Positions 27,147 through 36,013 of a stretch of DNA of 64,000 nucleotides are shown piece by piece. The position numbers and the translations under genes were made by a program. The notes under the pieces are model-generated. The model saw nothing but the letters and a program-made list of their open reading frames with translations, was not told where the DNA came from and ran no database searches. Each line of letters begins with the position of its first letter. Within the stretch, counting starts at the first letter, position 1. This DNA is from Roseiarcus sp963770275 (GTDB taxonomy: Bacteria > Pseudomonadota > Alphaproteobacteria > Rhizobiales > Beijerinckiaceae): positions 1 through 64,000 of the forward strand of contig CAVYPD010000025.1 in assembly GCA_963770275.1 (NCBI GenBank). The letters run 5' to 3'.

Positions 27147-28175
27147 ATGAAACGTCATGATCGTGAAAGTGTGGGGGTCGTTCATAGGCGGATCCTTCTC
27201 GGGACCGTAATGGTCGCCAGCTTGGGCCTGATTTCGATCGGTAGCGCTGCTCGCGCGGAAGACGCCAAGTTCGCCAAGAAATCTCCGCTGACTCTGGGAT
27301 ACAGCATACAGTCCGCCCAGGATCCCTATTGGAAGGGCTATGTGCGCGGCATCGAAGAGGAAATGAAAAAATACGGCTTCACCAAATTGCTGACCCAGGA
27401 TAGCCAGGCGTCAGCGCAGAAGCAGGTCTCAGGCAGCCTGGCTTTAATCAACAACGGGATTAGCGCGTTAATTATCTCGCCGCATGAACCGAGCGCATTG
27501 CCCGCGACCATTACTGCGGCTCACAACGAAAAAATTCCGGTAATCGTTGGCGACGTCGGCGCCTCAGGCGACCATGACGGCTTTGTGCTTTCGGACAACT
27601 ATCAAGGCGGGGTGCTCGCCGCGGACTTCATTATGAAGGCTTTGGCCTCCAAGCCCGGCGTACAGGAAGTCGCAGCGATCGCGCTAAATCCCACCACGTC
27701 AGTGAATAAGCCGCGTTCGGATGGTTTCACTGAAACGATCGCCAAAAACCCGAACTTCAAGGTTGTGGCCAACATCTCGGGTTTGCAGACTCTGGAAGGC
27801 GGCTTCAAGGCGGCACAGGCCATTCTTGCCGCAAACCCAAAGGTAGCGGCAATCTATTCCATGAATGATTCCATGGCGGCTGGCGCTCAGCAAGCCATTG
27901 AACAGGCTGGCCGCAATTCTCTTACGGATCCGATACTTGTTGGTTTTAATGGCGATGAGGTCGCGCTCAAGCTAATGGCCGAAGGAAAACTGGCCGCTGA
28001 CGTCGCTCAGAGCCCTTACCAGCAAGGAAAAGTTGCGGTCGATCTCGCCTGGAGCCTGCTGAACGGCGAAAAACCCACTTATACCGACGCCGCGACCAAG
28101 ACCGTAAACGTGCCGGTGGAATTGGTCGTGCCCAGTTCGCTCAAGGAATATCAGGACCGAACTCAGCCCAAGTAG
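27147..28175 (+). CDS. Sugar ABC transporter periplasmic binding protein (RbsB-like)
   Basis: A 342-residue Peripla_BP_4 sugar receptor. A basic N-terminus with the hydrophobic core ILLGTVMVASLGLISIGSAARA ends in a signal peptidase site near residue 35. The mature part starts LTLGYSIQSAQDPYWKGYVRGIEEE, and carries ALIISPHEPSALPATITAAHNEKIPVI, GDVGASGDHDGFVLSDN and AIYSMNDSMAAGAQQAI. The ATG at 27147 has AGGAGA upstream; an earlier in-frame ATG has no ribosome site. First gene of a binding-protein, ATPase, permease, permease set. Confidence 0.93.
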   Translation: MKRHDRESVGVVHRRILLGTVMVASLGLISIGSAARAEDAKFAKKSPLTLGYSIQSAQDPYWKGYVRGIEEEMKKYGFTKLLTQDSQASAQKQVSGSLALINNGISALIISPHEPSALPATITAAHNEKIPVIVGDVGASGDHDGFVLSDNYQGGVLAADFIMKALASKPGVQEVAAIALNPTTSVNKPRSDGFTETIAKNPNFKVVANISGLQTLEGGFKAAQAILAANPKVAAIYSMNDSMAAGAQQAIEQAGRNSLTDPILVGFNGDEVALKLMAEGKLAADVAQSPYQQGKVAVDLAWSLLNGEKPTYTDAATKTVNVPVELVVPSSLKEYQDRTQPK

Positions 28176-28216
28176 TCTGGCTGCGACTCGCTTTATCGCG
28201 GGATTGCGGATGCATT

Positions 28217-28254
28217 TGGCCCCTCGCCGCACAAATCGTTGCGGTGAGGGGCCA
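28217..28254 (+). terminator. Intercistronic hairpin after the sugar-binding protein
   Basis: Fifteen-base arms tggcccctcgccgca and tgcggtgaggggcca pair fully, with one G-U wobble in RNA, around an 8-base loop; TTTCCC follows. It probably attenuates transcription into the ATPase gene and protects the binding-protein mRNA. Confidence 0.75.
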
Positions 28255-28359
28255 TTTCCCGGGCTGTTTCGTGAGCGACGCGAACTGCTGCTCACTGATC
28301 TTTCAAATGTGACCGTCAGATCTCCGTTCCGCTGAGACGATCGCCGGAGTTGAGCCAGA

Positions 28360-29955
28360 ATGGCCGAGAATACATTGGTGGTGAGACGCGAAAGCACTGG
28401 CGTACCTGCACTGCGCGCCACCGGTATGCGCAAACAGTTCGGCGGGATTGAAGTGCTCCACGGCGTGGACCTCGAGCTGAGACCCGGTGAAGTGCACGCC
28501 TTGCTTGGGGAAAACGGCGCGGGCAAGAGCACCATTATCAATATGCTGTCCGGCCGACTGTCCCCAGACGCCGGGCGACTGGAACTGAACGGCGAAAGGA
28601 TCGAATTCAAGAATCCGCTGTCAGCTCGAAGGGCTGGCATTTCGATGATCGCGCAAGAGCTTGAAGTCGTGCCGACGATGTCGATCGTCGAGAATATTTT
28701 TCTTGGCGCAGAGCCGTCCTGGTACGGTCTGATTCAGTGGGGCGACGCCCGACGGAAGGTCACCTCCGTCTTGAAGGAACTTGGCGTCAACGCGGAGCCG
28801 GGCCGCATCGTCGGCTCGATGAGCGTCGCGGACCAGCAGCTCGTCGAAATCGCAAAAGCGATCGTTGGTGACTTTCACGTACTCATCATGGATGAGCCGA
28901 CCTCGGCTTTGAACCTTCAAGATACGGAGCGCCTTTTCAAGATCGTCAGGCGCCTTAAGGCGGACGGAGTCGCGATCCTGTACGTGTCTCACCGGCTCTG
29001 GGAGGTGTTCGACCTTGCGGACCGAGTGACAGTTTTAAGAGACGGAAATCTTGTCGCCTCAAGCCTCATCGCGGAGACCGATATCACGACGGTCATTCGA
29101 GCAATGCTCGGGAACAAGAGCTCCCTGATAGCCAATGCTGAACGTCCCCGGAAATCGGCAGCCGACACAAAAGAGAAGACGCCGACGCTGAGCCTTGACT
29201 CAGTCGACTCGGGAACATTGCTCCGAAACATTAGCTTGAGCGTTCATGATGGAGAGATCGTCGGCCTAGCCGGCGTGTTGGGATCGGGGCGAGCAGAACT
29301 CTGCGAAGCAATCTATGGCCTCCGCCCGATCGACCGAGGCACATTGAGCCTAAACGGCGCTCCGACGGACCTCAACGAGCCTAAGGCGTCGCTGGCTAAC
29401 GGCGTGTTTCTCCTGCCTGAAGACCGCAAGTCCGAAGGTGTCTTCGGGCATCTTGACGTGCGGGAAAACGTCGTCCTCGGTTACAATCCAGCGACCGATC
29501 CGGCCGCCGTCAAAATTGCTTCCACAACCACAAATCGCTCTTCATGGCGTCTCGCCGGAGCGGCGCCGATACCAGCTCCCGCGGAGCGTCGTGCTTTTGA
29601 CGCAATGCGAGCGGCGCTCGGGATCAAATGCTCAGGCCCGTCCTCCAACATTTCGCACCTCAGCGGAGGCAATCAGCAGAAGGCCCTCTTCGCTCGCGGC
29701 GCATTGTCGCATCCCAACGTGATGGTTCTTTCTGAACCTACACGCGGTGTCGACGTTGGTGCGAAAGAAGAGATTTATTCAGCTATCGATTCCTTCGCAG
29801 CTCGCGGCGTCGCCATCATCGTAGCCTCGTCGGAGATCAGCGAACTTCTTCGTTTGGCGAGTCGCATCTATGTGCTGAGATCCGGACGCATTGCAGCTGA
29901 GGTAGAGACCACTTCGACAACCGAAGAGCAAGTCTTGAAACTGATGGCCGGTTGA
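28360..29955 (+). CDS. Sugar ABC transporter double ATPase (RbsA-like)
   Basis: 531 residues with two ABC cassettes. The first has Walker A LGENGAGKST and Walker B HVLIMDEPTSAL; its signature is the degenerate MSVADQQLVEIAKAI. The second has the altered P-loop GVLGSGRAELCEAIYGL, typical of RbsA/MglA, then LSGGNQQKALFARGAL and MVLSEPTRGVDVGAKEEIY. Both domains are complete. It energises uptake through the two permeases encoded downstream; ribose-type family, real sugar unknown. 184 bases after the binding-protein gene, with a hairpin between. Confidence 0.93.
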   Translation: MAENTLVVRRESTGVPALRATGMRKQFGGIEVLHGVDLELRPGEVHALLGENGAGKSTIINMLSGRLSPDAGRLELNGERIEFKNPLSARRAGISMIAQELEVVPTMSIVENIFLGAEPSWYGLIQWGDARRKVTSVLKELGVNAEPGRIVGSMSVADQQLVEIAKAIVGDFHVLIMDEPTSALNLQDTERLFKIVRRLKADGVAILYVSHRLWEVFDLADRVTVLRDGNLVASSLIAETDITTVIRAMLGNKSSLIANAERPRKSAADTKEKTPTLSLDSVDSGTLLRNISLSVHDGEIVGLAGVLGSGRAELCEAIYGLRPIDRGTLSLNGAPTDLNEPKASLANGVFLLPEDRKSEGVFGHLDVRENVVLGYNPATDPAAVKIASTTTNRSSWRLAGAAPIPAPAERRAFDAMRAALGIKCSGPSSNISHLSGGNQQKALFARGALSHPNVMVLSEPTRGVDVGAKEEIYSAIDSFAARGVAIIVASSEISELLRLASRIYVLRSGRIAAEVETTSTTEEQVLKLMAG

Positions 29956-29974
29956 TAGTCATTCGGGCGGGACA

Positions 29975-30935
29975 ATGTTAAAAAAACTTCTTTCATCAGA
30001 GTCTAGCGGCCTCGATCATTGCCTTAGTAGGCGTGGTCATTGTTTTCACGCTTATCAACAATCGATTTCTGACGCGCCTGAATATCGAAGGAATCATTGT
30101 TAGCGCCTCGATTTCAGCGATCGTCGGCCTTGGAATGACCCTGATTATCGCTATGCGCGCTCTCGATCTTTCGGTCGGATCGATCATGGGTTTTTCTGCA
30201 ATAAGTGGAGCTCTCCTGCTGTCCCATGGCATTCCGCTCGCATTTGTAGTCGCGATCGCCCTAGCTGTTGGGGGGGCTCTCGGATTCATTAATAGCCAAC
30301 TGATTAATTTACTTCGCCTTCCGTCCTTCGTCGCCACCCTAGCGACATTATCGATGATCTTGGGAGGAGAGCTTCTTATCACTGATGGAGCTACGGTTAC
30401 TATCAGAAATAGCGTATATAGTAAACTTGTGATTGGGAGGTTATTTGGCGTTGTCCCGTGGGCCGCTGTCATTGCTGCTGTTGTCTTTGCGATCGTTTGG
30501 ATTATTTTTCATTGGACTCCTTTTGGAAGGCACATTGCTGCTATCGGAGGCGATCTGCGGGCCGCGGCAGGCGCCGGCATCAACGTGAAGGCGGTCACCG
30601 TGGGCGTATTTACGCTCGCCGGGGTCTTAGCTGCGCTGGCGGGTCTGATGGTGGCCGGAATGCTCCAAAATGCTGACTCCACGGTTGGGGTGGGTGCGGA
30701 GCTGACGGCAATCGCCGTGGTCGTAGTCGGCGGCACAAGTTTAATGGGCGGCCGCGGCAATCTGATCGGCACCGTTTGCGCCGCATTTCTCCTGGCGTCC
30801 GTCAAGGCTGGTCTCAATATCGCAAACGTTTCCTCGAAATATGAGGGACTAGTGTTTGGAGGAATCTTGATCATTGCTTTGATGGCCGACGGGCTTCGCC
30901 GGGGTGCGCGCCGCAAGGGCATGCTTGTGGTCTAG
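29975..30935 (+). pseudogene. Sugar ABC permease (RbsC-like), homopolymer frameshift at start
   Basis: A BPD_transp_2-type permease of ~320 residues with about 9-10 membrane helices. Blocks include AISAIVGLGMTLIIAMRALDLSVGSIMGF, GALGFINSQLI and AVVVVGGTSLMGGRGNLIGT. The frame is open only from GTG 30033. Upstream, ATG 29975 after GGGCGGGACA is followed by a run of seven A (29980-29986). With six A the frame reads MLKNFFHQSLAASIIALVG straight into the permease, so one extra A breaks an otherwise complete gene. Could be sequence error or slippage-type phase variation. Codon use is more AT-rich than in the flanks. Confidence 0.85.
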
Positions 30936-30957
30936 ACCTCAAAAGGGAGGGTCTATC

Positions 30958-31971
30958 TTGTCGAGCGCGTTAGACAACGGGGTCGTTGCTGAGACTTTGG
31001 CGCAGTTCCGCACCCATATCCGCATAAGGGGAGACCGGACTGGCGTCTGGATTCTCAATATTATTATCTTGATCTTTTTGTTCTGTTGGGCCCCTAATTT
31101 CTTTAACGCAGGCAACATCCACGCCGTGCTCAATGATGCGTCAATTCTCGGTATTGGCGCTGCTGGCATGACAATTCTTATCATGGCTGGCGCCTTCGAC
31201 CTGTCCGTGACAGCGATTATGGGCTTGGCGCCAATAGTTGCTTTGTTGCTCGCCGGTAATTTGGCCGGGCCTCTCATCGTGCTTATCTCCATACTTACTG
31301 GCGCAGTACTTGGAGCGATCAACGGTCTTATAATTACTCGGGGGAACGTTGCGCCGTTCGTAGCAACGCTCGGGACTCTTTTTGCGTTTGGGTCGATTGG
31401 AGCTGTAATCACTGACGGCAACGCGGTTTACGTTCAAAGCCCGTTCGTATTGGAGCTGGCTGGAGGGAAGGTATGGGGTCTAATTCCATATAGTTTCTTG
31501 ATATTACTGGTCGTTTGCGCAATGTGCTGGTTAGTTTTGAGACGACTACACATGGGACGTTGGGTACGGGCCGCCGGCAGCAATATCCGCGCCGCTCACG
31601 TAAGCGGCATCGATCTTCAGTGGGTTTATTTGTTTCTATTTGTCGCCTCAGGCGCCCTTACAGGCCTCGCCGGAATTATTTTGACAGGGTATCTCTCGTC
31701 GGCAGTGGCCACGCAGGCGCCCAACTACAATTTGAACGCTATTGCAGCCGTCGTCGTTGGTGGAACCAGCCTTCGCGGCGGCGAAGGAACACTCTTGGGG
31801 ACGGTATTGGCGGCATGGCTGTTTGCCATGGTCAACAACGGGCTGATCCTTGTGGGGGTCAATTCCTATTGGCAGTACCTGGCGACCGGCGTGATCCTTG
31901 TTCTTGCTCTTGCGCTCGGCATGGTTAGCTCTGGCAACTACTTTTCGACCCGCGCACAATCACGGGACTGA
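30958..31971 (+). CDS. Sugar ABC permease (RbsC-like)
   Basis: 337 residues, second permease of the sugar importer. An N-terminal cytosolic stretch is followed by ~9 hydrophobic helices, beginning WILNIIILIFLFCWAPNFF. The conserved RbsC-type blocks are ILGIGAAGMTILIMAGAFDLSVTAIMGL, INGLIITRGNVAPFVATLG and AAVVVGGTSLRGGEGTLLGT. The chosen start is TTG 30958 because AAAGGGAGG lies at ideal distance; upstream in-frame codons would overlap the first permease. Two permease genes imply a heterodimeric channel. Lower GC than the surrounding genes. Confidence 0.88.
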   Translation: MSSALDNGVVAETLAQFRTHIRIRGDRTGVWILNIIILIFLFCWAPNFFNAGNIHAVLNDASILGIGAAGMTILIMAGAFDLSVTAIMGLAPIVALLLAGNLAGPLIVLISILTGAVLGAINGLIITRGNVAPFVATLGTLFAFGSIGAVITDGNAVYVQSPFVLELAGGKVWGLIPYSFLILLVVCAMCWLVLRRLHMGRWVRAAGSNIRAAHVSGIDLQWVYLFLFVASGALTGLAGIILTGYLSSAVATQAPNYNLNAIAAVVVGGTSLRGGEGTLLGTVLAAWLFAMVNNGLILVGVNSYWQYLATGVILVLALALGMVSSGNYFSTRAQSRD

Positions 31972-32186
31972 GAGCGGGGAGGAGGAGAAACAGACATCGA
32001 CCGTGGCCCATTGGGGCTGGCGTTGCGATCGCTTCCTGGCAGGAACCGTTAGGCAACAAGCAGCGCTCGCGGCGAGGTCCGTTTTGAGCATTAAGGAGCT
32101 ATGGTGGCCTCCCAGGGCATGACAACCTTCCGAAAAATGCAGTGGGCTTCTCAACAGCATGGCCCGGTTTGGAGGAACGTGCCAAT

Positions 32187-32510
32187 GGCAGACACGCAGC
32201 TGGAACGAAGCCTTCGCGCATGGGAGCGTTTTTTTGCGACGGGAGACGTTGAGGCTGCGGATGTACGCGACGAGATCTTGAGGTCTTGGAAACGCTGCCA
32301 CGAAGCGGGCCTCGACCCTCTGGGCTCCTGCCGTTCCGCTCAAGCAGAACCGGGACGAATTGTCGGAGACGTTAAAGAGGAACGGTGCGTATATTGAAGC
32401 GGCGTCGCCATTTATGCGCTTCCTTGGTTCCGCAGTCCGAGGAACTGGGTTCATTCTGGTGCTCACGGACGCCGCCGGAATCGTGCTTGAGTCGTTCGCC
32501 TTTGCGGGTT
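32187..32510 (+). pseudogene. Truncated AcoR-like sigma-54 regulator
   Basis: Only the N-terminal sensor part is left. MADTQLERSLRAWERFFATG and DEILRSWKRCHEAGLDP match the start of AcoR-type activators. After a one-base shift near 32315 the sequence reads PLKQNRDELSETLKRNGAYIEAASPFMRFLG and GTGFILVLTDAAGIVLESF, the beginning of the GAF domain, and homology stops near 32510. The AAA+ and DNA-binding domains are gone. GGAGGAA precedes the ATG. It once may have controlled one of the neighbouring operons. Confidence 0.7.
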
Positions 32511-32962
32511 GGGCTTTCGTCGAGCTGTTATTGAAACGCGGTCAGTTCCGCCGGCATTGTTACATGAACCGTTTTTTACTGCTCATTACTTGCTTTACCG
32601 CTGGACTCTGATTCAATAAATTCAATGACTTAGCAAGTCGACACGACGCGGCGGGGAGCCTCTTCTTGCCAGACGTGACAACGCCGCCGCCTGATACCAC
32701 CGCCAGACGGCGCTCTGATGGCTCGGATGGCACGACATTTGCTTCCCTAGGTCTTAAGAGGGTGCCGCGGAAGATCATGCAGTCAGCGACCTCGACGATC
32801 GGCGCGCGTTTACTGGGCGGCGAATTTGATTGAGATCGGTGATTGGGCTGGCTGCCGCTTTTCGATCGCCGAAAGCTTGACTTGGATTATTTTCTGTCCA
32901 CAGTCTGCAATTGTAGCCAAAAGAGCAAGCTCGGGCTGCCCAAGATTTCAGCGTGGGAGGGA
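32511..32962. other. Spacer upstream of GntR gene
   Basis: 450 bases without a gene I can support. It separates the decayed regulator from the catabolic operon and must hold the operon promoter. No confident operator palindrome is visible. Confidence 0.45.
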
Positions 32963-33703
32963 GTGATTTCATTCTTCGAGACGCTGAGTCTGTCGGAACA
33001 GGTCCGCAACTTCCTGTTAAAGGAAATGACGTCTGGCCGTCTTAAGCCTGGCGGTCGCGTCAACGAAGCGGAACTGGCTCGGAAATTGGGCATCAGCCGC
33101 AACCCGATCCGGGAGGCTATCTCCGGTCTTGCTCAAAGAGGCTACCTCATCTCGTCGCCTCGCCGCGGGCACCGTATGCGCGTGCTTACGGTGCAGGACA
33201 TCGACGACGTCTTCTCGTTCCGCATCTGCGTCGAATCGTTCGCGATCGAGCAGTCTATCCCGCGCATGACTAAGCGCGATCTGGTCGGTCTGCGCGCCAT
33301 CCAAAACCGGATGTTCGAAGCTGCGGCGGATAACAATGTCACCGGCATGCGCGAGGCGGATGTCGCCTTGCATCGGGGGATCTGCGAACTATCCGGTAAC
33401 CGCCAGACCCTCCTGGCTCATGAGGCGATCGACACCGAAGTGCAGATCCTCATCGCCTGTGTGGATCTCGAACTCGAGAGCCTGGCCTTCACGGCGGCTG
33501 CCCATCTGCCGATCGTGGAGGCTCTTGAGGCTCGCGATGCTGCTCGCGCTGTCGCGGCGATGCAACATCACCTCAGGACCACATGGGCCGGCGTGCATGC
33601 GATGCATCGTCGAGCAGGGGTTTTAGAGGCTGCGTCCTACGCCGGCGAGGAGCGCCGCCGCCCGGCGCTCAGCGGGTCTTTTCAAATTGGAGGAGAGCGA
33701 TGA
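32963..33703 (+). CDS. GntR/FadR-family transcriptional regulator
   Basis: 246 residues. The N-terminal winged helix reads SEQVRNFLLKEMTSGRLKPGGRVNE then AELARKLGISRNPIREAISGLAQRGYLISSPRRGHRM. The C-terminal FCD ligand domain has FSFRICVESFAIEQ, ADVALHRGICELSGN (metal His) and AHLPIVEALEARDA (metal His). The GTG at 32963 is preferred: GGGAGGGA lies directly upstream and the HTH begins at family distance; the open frame extends 40 codons further without family similarity. It overlaps the next small gene by 4 bases and heads the 33-51 kb operon, so it is the probable local regulator of amide catabolism. Confidence 0.9.
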   Translation: MISFFETLSLSEQVRNFLLKEMTSGRLKPGGRVNEAELARKLGISRNPIREAISGLAQRGYLISSPRRGHRMRVLTVQDIDDVFSFRICVESFAIEQSIPRMTKRDLVGLRAIQNRMFEAAADNNVTGMREADVALHRGICELSGNRQTLLAHEAIDTEVQILIACVDLELESLAFTAAAHLPIVEALEARDAARAVAAMQHHLRTTWAGVHAMHRRAGVLEAASYAGEERRRPALSGSFQIGGER

Positions 33704-33894
33704 GATTTGCGAAGAACAGATTGTATATAGAGAGTTACACGAAATGCCCGAACTGCGGAATTCTTATCTATGAGGACTCAAAGCAGAGTATGGAGGGGAC
33801 GAAACCTGTAGATGGCAAGCTTTACTGTTCGTCTTGGTGCGTCAACTGGGAAAAAGACCGCGCGGCGCGCAGACAAGCGGAGAGCGCTGCGTAA
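33700..33894 (+). CDS. Small zinc-ribbon protein
   Basis: A 64-residue protein with two Cys pairs, KCPNCGILIYE and YCSSWCVNW, spaced 24-25 residues apart, i.e. a likely treble-clef or rubredoxin-like zinc ribbon, followed by a basic, Glu/Arg-rich tail. ATG 33700 overlaps the regulator stop (ATGA) and has GGAGGAGAGCG upstream, so it is almost certainly translated. I do not recognise a family function. Its place between GntR and the transporter suggests an accessory or regulatory factor of the operon, or a small metallochaperone. Confidence 0.8.
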   Translation: MRFAKNRLYIESYTKCPNCGILIYEDSKQSMEGTKPVDGKLYCSSWCVNWEKDRAARRQAESAA

Positions 33895-33954
33895 TCGACA
33901 CACGGACTGGGTTCACACTGACGCCGGCGAGCTGGCGTGACCGGGAGGTTGAAA

Positions 33955-35160
33955 ATGAAAGCGAAGAAATCGATACTGGCGATGGCTTGCAGCATGGTGG
34001 CATTTACAGCGGCGCCGCAGGCGCGCGCCGATGACGGAATCACGATCGGCATGGCGGTCGCCCAGACCGGATGGATGGAGGCCTACGATGGCGAGGCCTA
34101 CAAGATGGCGCAGCTCTGGGTCGACCAGCAGAACGCCAAGGGCGGCCTCCTTGGCAAGCCGATCAAGGTCGTCAGCGGCGACACCAAGACCGATCGCGTC
34201 GAGGGCGCCAAGGTCGGACAGGCCCTGATTCAGCAGGGCGCCAATCTGCTTCTTGTTTCGGCGGACTACGATTACGGAGCGCCGGCCGGCCTGCAGGCCC
34301 AGAAAGCCGGCGTCATTTCGGTGTTCATGGGCGCGTCGGATCCGAAGGCCGGCGTCGTCGGAGTCGGACCGCTCTCCTTCACTGCCAACAATGCCGGACA
34401 GCTCGAAGGCGCTGTGATGGCCGACTGGGGCATGAAGAAGAAAGGCGTTAAGAAGGGCTACATGCTCATCGATGAGACGATTGAGTACAATAAATCCGTC
34501 TGCGCCGGCTACGATTGGATGATGAAGGTCAACAAGGGAACGCTCGTCGGAAAGGATACGTTCAAAGGCCTCGACCCAACTATAAGCTCGCAGATCACCC
34601 GTCTCAGCGATGCGATCAGCAAGGACGGCGTCGATCACATCATGCTGTGCTCGACCAATCCGGGCGCGGCGAGTTCACTTCGCCAGTTGCGCGCCGCGGG
34701 CGTCAATCTGCCAGTCTTCAGCGCCACTGCGATGGATGGCACGTATTGGCTGAACTCGGTTCCAGGTCTCAAGGACTTCTACCTGCCTTCGCAGGCGTTG
34801 TCGAAGGATGACCCGAGGCCGGCAGTCAACGAAATTTCGGCCGCCTACGAGAAGAAATTCGGCAAGCCGCCGACCACGCAATACGCCTACCCGATCTACG
34901 CGTTCCTCGACATGTGGGCCAAGGCGGTGACGGACGCCAAGACGGCGGACGCCAAGCCGGTGGTGGAAATCCTTAACAAGGCCAACAACCAGGCAACCGT
35001 TCTGGGGCCACGCACTTTCACGCCCAAGCTTCACGTCCAGACGACCGAGCCGATGTTCGTGATGTCTTATGCTGACGGCAAGGAGACCCCGGTCGAGGAG
35101 TGGAAGATCACGGAAACGATCCCGGACGCAGTGCTCTATCGCTTAAAGGGCAGCGAGTAA
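33955..35160 (+). CDS. ABC transporter substrate-binding protein (amide/branched-chain amino acid type)
   Basis: A 401-residue Peripla_BP_6 receptor. The signal peptide MKAKKSILAMACSMVAFTAAPQARA is cleaved near residue 25. The mature protein begins DDGITIGMAVAQTGWMEAYDGE, carries WVDQQNAKGGLLGKPIKVV and SGDTKTDRVEGAKVGQALIQQG, and ends with AYPIYAFLDMWAKAV and PVEEWKITETIPDAV. The sequence differs clearly from the receptor at 61117-62340, so the two importers probably take different ligands. Strong GGGAGG site before ATG 33955. Followed by genes for both ATPases and both permeases. Confidence 0.9.
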   Translation: MKAKKSILAMACSMVAFTAAPQARADDGITIGMAVAQTGWMEAYDGEAYKMAQLWVDQQNAKGGLLGKPIKVVSGDTKTDRVEGAKVGQALIQQGANLLLVSADYDYGAPAGLQAQKAGVISVFMGASDPKAGVVGVGPLSFTANNAGQLEGAVMADWGMKKKGVKKGYMLIDETIEYNKSVCAGYDWMMKVNKGTLVGKDTFKGLDPTISSQITRLSDAISKDGVDHIMLCSTNPGAASSLRQLRAAGVNLPVFSATAMDGTYWLNSVPGLKDFYLPSQALSKDDPRPAVNEISAAYEKKFGKPPTTQYAYPIYAFLDMWAKAVTDAKTADAKPVVEILNKANNQATVLGPRTFTPKLHVQTTEPMFVMSYADGKETPVEEWKITETIPDAVLYRLKGSE

Positions 35161-35236
35161 CGCGTCATGATCTCGGGGCGCCGTCTCGGTGGAGGCGGCG
35201 CCCCGGCCTTCACCCGGCTCGAGGACGGCGCTTCGG

Positions 35237-36013
35237 ATGGATGAGCTCCCTGCCGTGCTGGCGGTGACCCCGACGGATCCGACCAATGTCGATACGGCCG
35301 AACTCTCGGCCGAGAAGCTGACAGTTCGGTTCCAGGGGCTCGCCGCCATTTCCGACGTGAGCCTGACGGTCCGAAGGCACGAGATCTTCGGACTGATCGG
35401 GCCCAACGGAGCCGGCAAAACGACGCTGGTGAATTGCCTGACCGGTTTCCAGGCGCCGACGGAGGGGCAAATCCTGGTCGGGCGGCAAAGCACCGCCGGC
35501 TGGGAACCGACTCGGTTCCGAGAGATGGGAATCGCCCGAACCTTCCAGGCCGGGCGGCTGTTCAAGGAAATGTCCGTGCTGGAAAACGCCGAGGTCGCCG
35601 CGGTCGGGTTGGGGCTCGATCGCCGGAAGGCCATTGCGCGTTCCCGTGCGATTCTCGACTGGGTGGGACTTGCCGACAAGTCGGCGTTGCCTGCTGGCGC
35701 GCTGCCCTATACCGACCAGCGCCGGCTCGGCATAGCGCGAGCGATGGTGATCCCCCCGGCTTTTGTGCTGCTCGATGAGCCAGCCGCAGGCATGTCTGAC
35801 GCCGAATGCGAGGGATTGATGGTCCTCGTCTCATCGATCCCCAAGGCCTTCAATTGCGGCGTGCTCCTGATCGAACACAACATGCGGGTCGTGATGGGGA
35901 TCTCGCATCGTATTCACGTCCTCGACGGCGGCAAGACGCTAGCCGAGGGCGTCCCCGCCGAGATCCAGAGCGACCAAGCCGTGCTCGCCGCCTACTTGGG
36001 CATGGAGGCGTAA
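35237..36013 (+). CDS. livG: ABC transporter ATPase LivG-type
   Basis: 258 residues from ATG 35237 (a GTG at 35189 would add 16). Walker A GLIGPNGAGKTTLVN, then IARTFQAGRLFKEMSVLENAEV. The signature region reads LPYTDQRRLGIARAMV, a variant of LSYGxQRRLEIARAL; Walker B is FVLLDEPAAGMSD, then LLIEHNMRVVMGISHRIHVLD. LivG-type ATPases pair with LivF to drive amino-acid/amide import. It ends TAATG, overlapping livF by one base. Confidence 0.9.
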   Translation: MDELPAVLAVTPTDPTNVDTAELSAEKLTVRFQGLAAISDVSLTVRRHEIFGLIGPNGAGKTTLVNCLTGFQAPTEGQILVGRQSTAGWEPTRFREMGIARTFQAGRLFKEMSVLENAEVAAVGLGLDRRKAIARSRAILDWVGLADKSALPAGALPYTDQRRLGIARAMVIPPAFVLLDEPAAGMSDAECEGLMVLVSSIPKAFNCGVLLIEHNMRVVMGISHRIHVLDGGKTLAEGVPAEIQSDQAVLAAYLGMEA

